Source: Oscheius tipulae (lineage: Eukaryota; Nematoda; Chromadorea; Rhabditida; Rhabditidae). From it: a stretch of 64,000 nt of DNA. Positions 1 to 12,200 of this stretch are shown here, in pieces (positions within the stretch are counted from its first letter, which is position 1; every line of letters starts with the position of its first letter). Made by a program: the position numbers and the translations under genes. The stretch is taken from positions 9,920,001 to 9,984,000 of the forward strand of contig JASJZH010000004.1 of assembly GCA_037178975.1 (NCBI GenBank). The letters run 5' to 3'. The notes below the pieces were generated by a model. The model worked only from the letters and a program-made list of their open reading frames with translations. It had not been told where the DNA came from and made no database searches.

Positions 1-3000
1 CTAACAACCTTCTCCTCACCTTCTGTTTCTGTACCTCTCTTTCGCACTACTGACAATTCTCGCCTTTCACTCTCTGTCTCCTGCTCTACGTATTCCGACC
101 AACCTATCTGTTTGTTTTTCGCCGCAACCACCACACCGGGGTGGAAGTCTCGCTTCGCTCGACGCTTCATAAGACCGGCTACTCCACACCTTTTTGATAG
201 TTGCTAGTATAGGCCACTATTTCTCACATCCCCAAGAGAAATCAAGACCAGAACACACTCTGTTGTGTTCCGTCCTCTCCTGCTCTAGCCTCCGGCAAAA
301 ACAGCAGCTTATCCAGATGTCTGATCCTCTATTCCTTTGCGACTCTCTCTCTCTCTCCTCTAATCCCATTTTCAACTTAATCTGTAATACAAGAGTTTTT
401 TTTCTTCTTTTCTCCTACTCTTGTCTCTTCATATATTGTCGCTCGGGTCCTGCGGTGGTTGCTTAACGAGCCATCTGCCGCCCCTTTGCCCTTGTGCTCT
501 CCTGCCCTCCGAGACCACTCGTCTGTCCAGTTAGGATAGGGCGAGGAAATCAACAATTGACTCCTTACTTTCTCTGTCTCCTCCCTAATTCAATCGATCG
601 TTTAGGACCTGTAAAAGTTCAAAACAATTGATTGTTTTATTGACAAGGTCACGTTCATTGCTCACATTTCCGGGCAGTTTTTATGCGCAGTTTTGAACTC
701 AAGATAACCGAGCCACAATGGGATTTCGTGACTCTTGTGCATCCCACTCACATCTTCTGGATTCCTCTTCTCCCTTTCCACAAAAGGTGACTTTACCCCC
801 TTTGTGTGAAGAGAGATTACGCCGTACCATTGCAAGGAACAGGAGGAGCCTGCAGCATATCTTTCTGGTCATTTCACAACTATCTTCTTCGCTTTCTCAA
901 TTGTATTTCTCGGTGGTCAGTCAAAAATGTCAATTTGTCATAGACTAGACTTTATACTATCTCCAGCTGTATTTATCTGGCGTCCGGTCAATAATGGTAG
1001 TTATTCTGAGAAAATTGGCTAGCTTTCTCGGTCAGGTTGTTTGCCTTTCTTTTGAGCAGTTTTGCGAGCTGAATATCCAATGAGATTAGATGAAATTCTT
1101 CTACTGTATTTCTGGGTCTACGATAAAAACTTTTGGTGTCAGGTTTTTGGAAACCCAACATGTTTTGATCCGGTTGCGTACAGCTGAAAAAACATAGCAT
1201 TTCGAGCGAATTTGGACAAGTTTCCACAACTTTAAACAGTCCTTTATAGATTTCTATTAGTCTTTTCTCCACATTTCAGGGTTTCATAAGCAGATTTCTC
1301 ACTGATTGTAACTTTCTTTACAATTAAAGCCGTTGTTTTCCTTCTTCCAACCTCTCTACTTTTTCTGCTAACTGTGCTACTTTTCTCCCTCTCTCTCTTC
1401 CCGTCCCAAGAAGTGAACTGTGTGCTGTGCAGAAAACACGTCGTATTGTTCCCCTCTTGCATCGGGTCGCTGACTCCGAGAGAGACTGATAAGAAAGCAC
1501 CATCACGCTTTTCTCCATGTGTGCTCTTGCATATGGCTCTCTAGAAATCTCATTTCTGCTTTTCTGGATTTCTGATACCCAAAAACCCATATATTAACTA
1601 GACTGAGTCAAGTCTCGTGACTAGATGACTGTCCTTTAACACTTGTTGACCAACCTTTTCTCTGCTTAGAACCTTCCAGGCAGAGACAGAGAGACCCAAG
1701 AATACTTCCTTTTCTCCAGTAAGAGTTCCACCCCCATCTCTCTTGTTAATTCCTCGTGTTACTGGTCATCAAAAGCCATGTTAGGCTCGGGATGATCTTG
1801 CGGGCTCTGCGTCCACTGACCGCCAGCCTGATCAGAATCGATTGGACCTCATCTATGGCCACTTCATGTTTATGCCAAAGAGTCTGACTTTAAGGACAGG
1901 TGATTTACGCTCGAGGTTTCGGATCAGCTGACCTAGAGAGTCCCGCCGCCGCAGTCGACGGCACGCCAAAACAAAAATATTGGTTCTAGGCACAGAGAGA
2001 CAGAGAGAGCATGTGCTCGACGAAGATGATGGCAGAACTTTTCCAGCTTTCTTTGTTTTGGTCTGGGCTTAAATAGCCCTTGTCTTCCCATTCCTCCCAT
2101 AGAAACTTTGCCTGATTGATATTCGTGTTTCTAAAACGTTTTGATCCCATCAGCTTCGTACATTCACGACTTTTTATTTTGTAAATCTTTTGTTCTTTAT
2201 CCCCTTCTCTTTTTCCGAGAAACTCCTTAGATTAGGAAAGAGAAGTTAAGAGAAGCCTTACAGTTAGATCCTGTTGTTTTTCAACAAATGTTTGCCGTTC
2301 AAGCCGAATTCAGTACTTAAGAAGATTCACAGCTTTCACCCAGTTTTGAAAATTAGTCCTATGTTCTTGTCCAAGCCTTCCAGAGGTCTAGAAATAGAAG
2401 GTTGCCCTTTCCAGCTTTCAAAGTGTGAGAGTCTCAATTCTTCGAGAACAAAGTCTTCTTGGGAGGATCATTACCCTACACTTTAGAAAAGTGTCGGGAG
2501 AGCCTTAAAGGCTCTACTCGCTCGAAGTAGTCCAAATATGGTACTAAATTAAAAAGTAGGTAAACAGTGTCAGACTTTTGACCAACGGAAACTATGGTAG
2601 TGCAGTCTTGGAATTATTGTGAGCTTTGAGATACTCAGTATTGATATGACTGAGAGATCGTAATCTACAGTCAGTTAGTTCTGAAAAGTCGTATCAAGGC
2701 TCAAACACCATTCACTTCTGCATTCTGCAGGACTAGTATCAGACATCCTTGTTGTCCATAAGCGCTCCCGGCACTGCCTATTCTTCTCAGAATCCTCCCC
2801 ACTCCTGAAAAGCAGCAAATATGTTTCCGAAAGTCAGCTGGCCTCATGTCCTCCCCTCGTTAATCCGGGCTCTTCATCCCAGCTTACAAAAAGGATAAGG
2901 ATTTTCCAATTGGTGGGAGTATACCCATGGCTTCTGCTCCCTTTTGTGTTTCCCTCTCATTTTTCCCGTTTTGAAAGTAGAGTTGGTGTGCAAGTTGGCG

Positions 3001-3273
3001 TGGGCTGGGAGAGAGAATCTCTCCACCCCAATTCCGGATGGACGCCAAGAGGCCGCCCGGACATATTCATTGCACACGAGAGAAGGGGGTCCCCTCCACA
3101 CAGACTGAGAGAGAGCCGAATCAATTGTTCGCCGTGGGGCTGTCAGGATGTCTCCACGCCTCTAATGGCCGGGAGGCCGGTTGAGGAAAGAGCCCAGATA
3201 CTCCTTGATTTCCGACCCTTCCCACTCACTCTTAACCTAGACTCTTGACTCTCGACTCATGGTCATGTTTCAG
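1..3273. other. Upstream region without a supported gene
   Basis: The stretch is AT- and pyrimidine-rich, and short open frames occur on both strands without splice continuity or recognisable domains. A minus-strand frame near 1324-1400 ends in a heptad-like segment (KVAQLAEKVERLEE), but nothing around it supports a gene. The 5' exon or promoter of the SP-RING gene that starts near 3.27 kb may lie here, since that gene's first visible exon follows a TTTCAG. I see no RNA gene or long repeat. Confidence 0.5.
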
Positions 3274-6200
3274 TGGTTGCACGTCCTCAATGTGGCCTCA
3301 GGGCGGTCCGATGGGCGGAACGACCCCGATGACCAGTCCTGGCTACCACCAGCAAATGATGATGGGTCCTGGTGGCTACCCGCAGCAGGGACCGTTCCCT
3401 CCGATGGATCCGACTGGAGCTCGACCACCGGGATATGTGGAAGGGAGCTATGAGCAACAGGTAAGAGAATTGGACAGAGAGACAGAGACACTGTTGACTG
3501 CCTTTTCCACTTTTCTCGCTGGTTCAAAAACATTCTCTCTCAGTAACTGAAAACAATCTTCTAGGCGGCAACGATGCAGTACCAAATGATGATGCGCCAG
3601 CGTGCCGCTGTTGCCCAACAACAACAGGCCGCGGCTGCTCGTCGTGGAGCCGGAGGCATGGTAGCTCCTCAAGGCTACGATCCCACCATGTACCCTATCC
3701 CGATGGGAGCCAACTCGTAAGCTTGTCCTCTCGACTCATACTCATACTCTTGCAGCGTTCCCGGCCAAACGCAGCCCCTTCTCCGGATGCCGAGCCAGCC
3801 CGGACCGGGCTATCCTCCAATGATGGGCGCAGGCCGTGGTGGCCCCCTGATGTCTCCTGTCTATCCCCAGGGAAACTCCCACCAAATGGTTTGTTTTTAT
3901 CAAGGCGTCATTTAGATTCCGGAGTGAGAGAGACATAATGACGTTTCTTTTCTTTCAGATCAAAGCCTCCCCTCCTGTCCTCTTTTCTAATCTGCAGCAA
4001 CAGCAGCCCCAATCCCAACCGGTAAGCTGCTTTCGGATATAGACGTCCCGGGTGTGGGGAGAAAGTGCATGGGACCTTTTTGTTATTTGCATGTGAAGAA
4101 GAGACTGGAAATAGCCTTATGTCTAGGAGTTTGAACCAGTGGAATCTACTCGAATGTCTCTCTATCTTGTTCAGGCTCAGGGTTCAGGGTTGATTCTCGC
4201 TTTTTTGGAATTAGAGGGTGGAGAAGCCAGATGAGATTTTTAAGCTCTTGGTTTGAATGTTTGAATCCGGGAGAGCTGTGAGAACACCTAGTATTCTGTA
4301 AGCCAAGGAATTGGCAGAAAGACTACACCGTAACAGCTTAAAAGTCAAGTACCTGTGACAAACCCGATGAGACCGGTAACTGTTCTTGAGAATCTAGACA
4401 TTTGGTACATGGGACGTTGAGGATCTGACAGGGACTGTAAGGACAGGCACATGATGGACAAGTTTTCTAGATGAGCTGAATAGCTGACTCTTGGAGAATG
4501 AGACAGGCTAACTGCATCACTAGTGCTCTTTGCATACTGACAGAGACTGACAAGACAGGAAGAATATGAGGTATCAAGTGACAGAGACTGAGATAGAAGG
4601 AAGCTCATGGGGTTCCGATTGCCTATACCGGTAAGACAGCAATAGCATGAGCTAGTTTTGAGCTTCAGGGTTCTGTCACAAACTTTCTTAGTTTGTATTT
4701 ACTGCTCTTTAAAAAGTATAGAAACCAGTTGAAGTCCAAGTGAAACTACCTCCCGCACTCGAGTGTTTACCGTCCTCCAACATGGTTGCTACTGTCAGCA
4801 CTCCCAGGTGTTAATCTCAACACCACACAGTTTAACCCTACTTGACTACCACCTTTTTTAGGTGATGTCCTACCCGAACCCTCACGCCATGGCACCTGCC
4901 TACCTCCAGCAGGAGATGCAGATGGTGTGTCTTCCCTGGAACGGACATCTCGTGAATCCCTTCTCCCCTCCCGATGGCATGCACCACTACCAGACGACGT
5001 TCTCGGTCACGCCGGACATGTACGTCCAGCTGAGTCAGAGCCATCAGCTAAACCTCCTGCTCAAGTCCTATTCCGGGCAGGATGAGACCGGGACCCAGAG
5101 GACGATCTGGCCAGTGAGGCCGGGAACTAATGAGCCGACTGTACAGGTTGGAATTCTTAAAAAGTCTCATTAGAACATGGATTTAGATCTCAATCAATGG
5201 AAATGTGGTTCCGGTCACGAAGGACAGGTCAGCAATGGTCAAGGGATTCGTGAAGCAAGGAGAGAACAAGCTGGAGATCCAATGCATACCAATGCCTTAT
5301 GTAAGTTTTTGAGAACCTCGTTTTGCTTCTTTCTGATTCCTTTTGACAGATTTGAAATGTTAGCAGGTAAACGGTTTGCTAGTGACTACGACTAAATTAC
5401 TGGAAGTTCCACTAGATTCCTTGAGATTCTAGTAATAATTGAGACAGGTTTTCAATAAGTATCTCAGCCAGACAGATTTTACTGTTTCCAGAAGTCTGCA
5501 GAGGAATAGTCCAGTTGTATGACAATGGCAGGCTGCCATACTGACAAACTGTGCGAAGGAATGAGTCAAACCAGGCAATACCATCTGACAGACTTTGAGA
5601 GTGAATTGCCTCTTGACAGTCTGACCGCTTTACAAACTATGACAATGAGCAATATATCAAAGTGAAGCTTCCCCACCCACTATGTCAATGAGAGCCAGTT
5701 GATTGTCTCCTCCCGTTAGACAACCAGCTATCGCCCAGGCTGAGAGGTTCCCTGACTTCCTCCCCGGGCCCGCAGAATCTACCCAGTCTTTATTTGACCA
5801 ACCCAGTAACTTAGTCAATAAAACCAGTAGTTAATGATTCACCCACCTGTCCCCTGTCGCGTCCCGTATAATTTCTCCCTTCCGCGCAATACCCCACCCA
5901 CCTGCTTCATCCTGACGCTGTTCTGTCAAAGTCCACTTCTCATTCCCTCCTGTTTTAGAAGCACTACTACATGATCCAGCCGGTCCACATCATGCCCTTC
6001 AGCAGATTCACTGAGGAACTGTTCACTCGCCAACAGAGGAGTCAACACACTTCTGAACATTTTAAAACAAAATGTATGTTCCATGTCTATTAGCTTTGTA
6101 ACTCTCTTTTCAGTGATCAACAAGGGCAACAACAGCACCGTCGTGATCAGTCTGCTTGATGGAAGGACAGGGAAGAGACTGAAGTACCCCGCTAGGAGTC

Positions 6201-9200
6201 AAAAATGCCAGCACATTGCGGCTTTCGAGCTCGGCGACGTGGTCATCTCCCAGAGCGAATGCAATCAGCTGCTTTGTCCTGTTCAGGGATGCAAGTGAGT
6301 GTTTTGAAAGCAGACTTTTGACAGTACTAAATAAGATTTAGTCGGGTGGCAGTGTACAATTAGAAAGTTTTAGTAAATGTAGTAGCCAGGTCTGGAACGG
6401 ACGCCCAGGTTCTGTCCTACCATCAAACAAGTTTACTGTAGAATGACCATAAGAGGACTATAGCCTTAGTGTTAAGCTTAATCTTAGGTAACTTTCCCAG
6501 ATCTGAAACCATCTTTGGTATCGAAGAGAAAATCCTACTCACACTATTTTTTCAAGTACGCTACTTTTCAAAACCCAAAAACTAGAGCCTACCCCCTAGA
6601 ACCTTCGACTAAAAACCCATGATCTTGTCCGGAGTGTAGATGGAACTGATAGAAGACTACTGTGCCTAGAAGCTAAACCTTCTTGACCACAATCATCCGT
6701 AGTAATCTGCGATTAGGATTACCCCTCACTTCCGAGAAGTACTACATCCAGTTCAAATCTCTAGCTGAGTAACAGAGCACCATAGACCAAATAGTTTGAG
6801 CTGGGTTGCTTGACGCATTTCCGGACCCTCTCTCCTCCTCTAAAATTAGTCCCGTGTTTTCAGTACAAACTTCCAACTGGCGGAAATCGAGCTGGATCTG
6901 TTCCTCGGTGACGTGATACGACACGTCGTCACGAATAACATTCAAGCTAGTGAGGCCATATTGGAGCCGAATGGCTGCTACCGTCTCTCGGACGGCGGCG
7001 ACTCGACATCAACAGCAGCGGCGTCACGCAAGAGGTCGGCGACTACAAATGATGATGGTAATCCATACACTGAAAATAACACCACCCTACAATTTCAGCC
7101 AATTCGCATTCGTTGAAGAGAATCAAGAGCGAGCAGTTCCCTCAGCAGAATAGTGGAGCGTCGCCATTTCCTTCTGTGCATTCGCTTCCTGGCAGCATGC
7201 TGAGCCCGTTTGGAAATAATGTTAGGTGAGTTGGGATGAAAAGACCCAGAAAGACAGAGAGACAGAGAATAAGTTATCCATTTCAGTCCCAAGAAAGAGA
7301 TAATGTCTCCTCCCGTCGGTTCTGGAACTCCCCAGCCCCAGAAGGACGAGGCCCAGTCTCTTCCCGGAGCTTCTACCCTGACCAGCCCACCTGGTGTTCC
7401 AGTAGTCAACAACGGAAGTGTGGACTCGGCCAACGGATCCGCCCCATACACGCCAGCCTCGATGAACGGGACCACTACTGCTCAGGCGGCTCCTCAACAG
7501 ATTGAAGCCCACCACAATTCCCTGTCCAATCTTGAGAATCTCGACATTTTGGAACCGTTCAGGCCTGATGTATGTTGTTGTCTTTAGAAACAGGGTCTTA
7601 CTCAAATTTAGATCTTCGGCGTTCACAGTCCAATCGAGATCGAAAAGTACCTCCAAGACGGTGATCTCATGTCTGGTTGTCACAAGTATGAGGTGAGTCC
7701 CATACTCCAAAACTCTACTAGGAAGAAGCCCAAAGTGAGCCAATATTTCTGAGCTTCTCTTTTGCCTTAACTCATTTGCTTTTGTCCGGGCTAACATTTC
7801 GTGTTCAATAATGTTATATTTTGCTAAAAACTATAGAGTTTTGAAGTAAAATATTTATTATTACTCATAATATGGACAAACATTGCTATCTTTGTTGGCA
7901 ACGACGACTACTCAACATTCAAATCCGCGCCAAAAAGTTTGGCGCGAAAAACGGTGACCGCGGCGCTCGGCGGCGGTCTCTCCTCAGTAATGCTGTTGAG
8001 ATCAAGACCGAGAGGAGAAAGAAAGACGAGAGAAGTAAATTTTACCGGATTTACCTCAGGTAAAATAACAACAGCGTGCTCTGCCCCTGAGCAGGATAAA
8101 AAAGGGGGGTCAGGCAAAAGGCAAGATCGTGGGGGAGGTTATTTCTTCTTCCCGCTCTTCCTTGTGTCGTATCTTCCGCGCTTGGGAGCCTGGAACCTGG
8201 GCTTCCGATCCTCGCTGCGACGTTTCGAGCTGGGGCGCGACGAATCACTTCTCGATGTCTTCGTTGACGATCTAGAACTCATCAGTTGAAATAGATCTTG
8301 TACTCCCACGTTCTTCCCGTCCGAAAGTAAAGGGATGGGTAGGGAGGGTCATGTTTGTCCATATTATGAGTAATAATAAATATTTTACTTCAAAACTCTA
8401 TAGTTTTTAGCAAAATATAACATTATATCTCATAATCTGGACAAACATTGCTAGTTTAAAGTACCCACTTGAGGACGGAGCTTTGAAAAACCTCATCATC
8501 AAACTCTGTCTTGTGGTAGAACCGCTCAAATGTAGAGCCAGTGGTACTCCAGCAGGCCGCGCGCATTATCTGTGCACTTGAAACCCCGTTCAAACTAGCT
8601 TTGGACGTAGTAGCCGCCCGTGTAGAGTGTGCCCCATAACCTGTGATTCCTGCCGCAGATAACAGCGAACGAATCCACCTAGCTACCGAAGTGCTGTTTA
8701 TAGCTTTATGGGGGGCTCGAAAGGAGAGGAAGATTTTGGTATTGCTATCCCTGAACTCTGCAGTCCTATCCATATAGGCTCGTAGAGTCTTGATCGGGCA
8801 GATTCGGTCGTCCTCCCTGAAGGGAAACAGTTCTGCCGAATGTGCAACACCTCCTACACGGCGGTTCTTGGTCATCCCCGGAATCGTGAAAAGCCAAGAG
8901 TTTCCCTTCTTAGACAGATATTTCGAGTCGAATTTTGCTAATTCTGAGACTCGTTTTGGGGAACAAAGAGCGCAGAGCATTATAGTTTTTAGGGAGAGGT
9001 CTTTCAATGAAAGAGTCTCGTTCCTGCCCAAGCTCTTGATGTGTCTCAGTACATCCTCTACTCTCCAGATCGACGAGTATTTGGGTGTACTGGGGGCTTT
9101 TCTGAACCTTCCCTTGAGAAGCTTAGAAACTAGAGGCAAATCGCCAAGAGGAACGTTCAATTGTTTGGTAAAAGTTACTACGGCTGCTTTTATGACCACG

Positions 9201-12200
9201 AGGGAAGAGTAACTTAGTTTCGTGCTCAAGGAAGCGAGGAAGTTAACTATGGCAATCTCGTTTGGGCTAAGGGGATCTAGATTGTTATTCGCACAAAAGT
9301 CCCACCATTTCCGTAACCCATAGTTATACTGTACGAGGGAAGAGGGAGCCCAGGAATTCAGAATTAGGGAAATACCCACGTCGGACATTCCGGCTGATCT
9401 CCAGAAGTTGGAGAGATCTTCCATGCGGCCAGGCGCATTCCTCGCACCAAACAAGGATGGGGGAGACCCATTGGGTTGGCCAGAAGCGGCGCGCCAGCTG
9501 TGAGTGGCACCCACATTCGGGAGCTCTCCCACTGATTTAGCAGTGGGAAGAAGGCCTGTGCTTTCCACCCTGGAGCGACTAAAATCATGGACTTAATTTG
9601 TTCGCGAATAGCTTTCGAGATCACGCGAGCGACCAGATTGAAAGGTGGGAAAGCGTAGACATTAAGTCCTCTCCAGGAAAAGGAGAAGGCATCAGTCATT
9701 GACGCGGCTGGGTCCGGAGCCCAGCTACAGTAACGAGTCAACTTATGATTCAAGCGACTGGCAAAAAGATCGAGGTCCGGCTGGCCCAGATGCTCAAAGA
9801 CGAGGGCCAACGAATCCGGATTTATGCTCCACTCTTCAGACTCCTTGAAGATTCTGGAAGCTCGATCTGCCTTGTCGTTCTCGACTCCGGGTAAGTGAAC
9901 GGGGAATATCTGCATTTCCTGTTCTGCTGTTAGGAACAAAACCTCTCTTGTCATGTTTATCAACATAGAGTCTTTCGTGCCCCCACCCTTTTTCAAGTAG
10001 GCAACTACTGTAGAGTTATCTGTCTCTAGTCTCAGACCCTTTGTCCCCAACATCTTAGGAAGAAAGCACTTTAAGCCGAAGAGAACAGCTTTCATCTCTA
10101 GTACATTGATGTGCAGAGAAGATTCCTCTTGAGACCATCTGCCACCAGTGGAGATACCGTCAAACACTGCGCCCCAGCCCAATTTGGAGGCATCAGTGGC
10201 CATTGAGGCTGAGATCTCGCATGGGAAGAGAGGTTCGCCTGTGCAGACTCTGAAGTGGGACACAAACCATTTCAAATCCTCTAGGCTCTGAGGGGACAGG
10301 CGAACCCTGGCTGAATAGTCTCTGCTTCCGCCTAGTCCTTTGATAAGGTCCTTCTGTAGGAACCTCGCGTAAAGTGTGGACAGGAAGCAAGAGGGCCGAA
10401 CGGAGATCACAAGGCCTAAGAAGCGACTGAGCTCTAGGCAGGACTCCTGCGGACTAGTAGAGAGTTTCTCGGCTAGAGTGCGTATCTGAGTAATCTTCCT
10501 CTCAGGAATCAGATATCTGTTCAGCCTGGTATCCAGGATGATACCTAGAAATTCTAAGTTCTGCACTGGATCGGTCAGTGATTTAACCCAGTTAATCTTG
10601 AATCCTAGTTTAGTGAGGGTAAGTGAGGAGAGGGCTACTGCTCGTAAAACCTCTTCACGAGAAGAGCCCAAGATCAGAATATCGTCCAGGTAGATGACCA
10701 GTCTAATGCCTAGACTACGTAAGTGAGCGGCTACTGGACGTAAAACCTTTGTGAAAATTCTGGGAGCCGAAGTGAGTCCAAAGGGGAGCGATTGAAACAC
10801 GAAGCGGCGTTCGTGCATCGCAAATCCCAAAAAATTTTGGGAGTCCCTATGTACGGGAATGCTCAAGTAGGCATCCTTCAAGTCTAACTTGGCTAGAAAG
10901 TCTCCTGGTTTAATGTTACCCTGTACGAAAGAGAAAGTTTCCATCTTAAAATGGCGCTTTCGTATAAACTTGTTCAGAGGAGACAAGTTAATAATGGGTC
11001 GGAGCCCCCCATCTCTTTTTGGTACTGTAAAAATCCTGGAAAGCCAGACTGGAGTGTTAAGTGAAACCTCTTTCACTGCTTTCAGATCTACTAGCCTGTG
11101 TATCTCCTCCAGAACAGTCTGTCCATAAGAAGGGCCTCTCTGAATGGAGGAAGACAGGGGAGGGCCCACACGATTGAAAAACTCAATTCTAGCCCCGAAA
11201 ATGACTGTCTCAAGAACCCAAGTATCCTGCGTTATCTTTGCCCATTCCTCCACAGGCAATGATGCGACGTGGAAGTGCGCTGAGCTAAGAGAAGAAACAA
11301 CCAACCTCTTAGAGGATGTTGATGAGGGCAATACTCCGTGCCATAGCTCCTGATTATCCTTCATCGAGCGAATGATGGCTGGCCCGATCAGATCCGGACA
11401 GACCTCGACGTTCTTCGCTGCGAGGTTGACCGACCTCTCGGTCGGAAGCTGATGGCAGCCGAGAACATTCAGAGGGTCCAGCTTCAAGGAGCGCAGGAGA
11501 CGGTCCCTCCTCATGCCGATGATGTCCTGATTGGACCAGGCGAGAAAACGCAGGGCGTAGTCGAGGTAGACGGAGCTTCTGGATGGATCTTCCAGAGTGC
11601 TCTTTGCGAAGGCGATGGCGTTCAGAGTCTGAACTAGGTATATGTGGTCGTAAGGTGAAACCTCTCACATTCAAGACTCCGCTATGAAGCAGCTGGAGCT
11701 GCTGATCAGAGACGAACAGCTTGGCGGAGACGTCAGCCCTGGCCAGTAGGCTGTTGTCCGTCTGAGGCGGGGAGGCGAGGACCGATGCTACGAGGGGCAT
11801 CTGGAACGATATCGCTCGCTTCATGTACGATAAGAATCGCTAACCTTAGCCGTAGCTAGTTCCCGCTCCTTGGGGTCCATGTAGATCCCGGCCAAGCAGG
11901 GCTCAATCTCGGAGAGAAGGGCTTCATCCAGCTTTACACGCCGCCGACCTTTGGACGTCTCCAGCGGCGGAATTTCCGGCACCTCGGCCACTGAAATTGC
12001 CGGATGACGATGTGAAAAAGGATTCCTCTCTAATGAGGGGCTCTTTTTCGGAACATCTTCCAGAAAAGAGAAAAGAAATCGGACTAACCTGCCGTAGCAA
12101 ATTCCGACCTTCTCGGAATTTTGTAGTCCTTCTTCCTCGAAGATTCCGTATCTTCTTGCTCGAAATCGGAGCTGGAAGATGAAGAAGAAGAGGAGGAAGA

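Noticed and set aside
1244-1590. Coiled-coil-like minus-strand frames
   Set aside because: Overlapping frames of similar length, no splice signals that join them, and purine-rich sequence that gives Lys/Glu runs by chance.
7939-8289. Open frame of 116 residues on the + strand
   Set aside because: It lies across the DIRS terminal and internal repeats, opposite to the coding strand, and has no motif.
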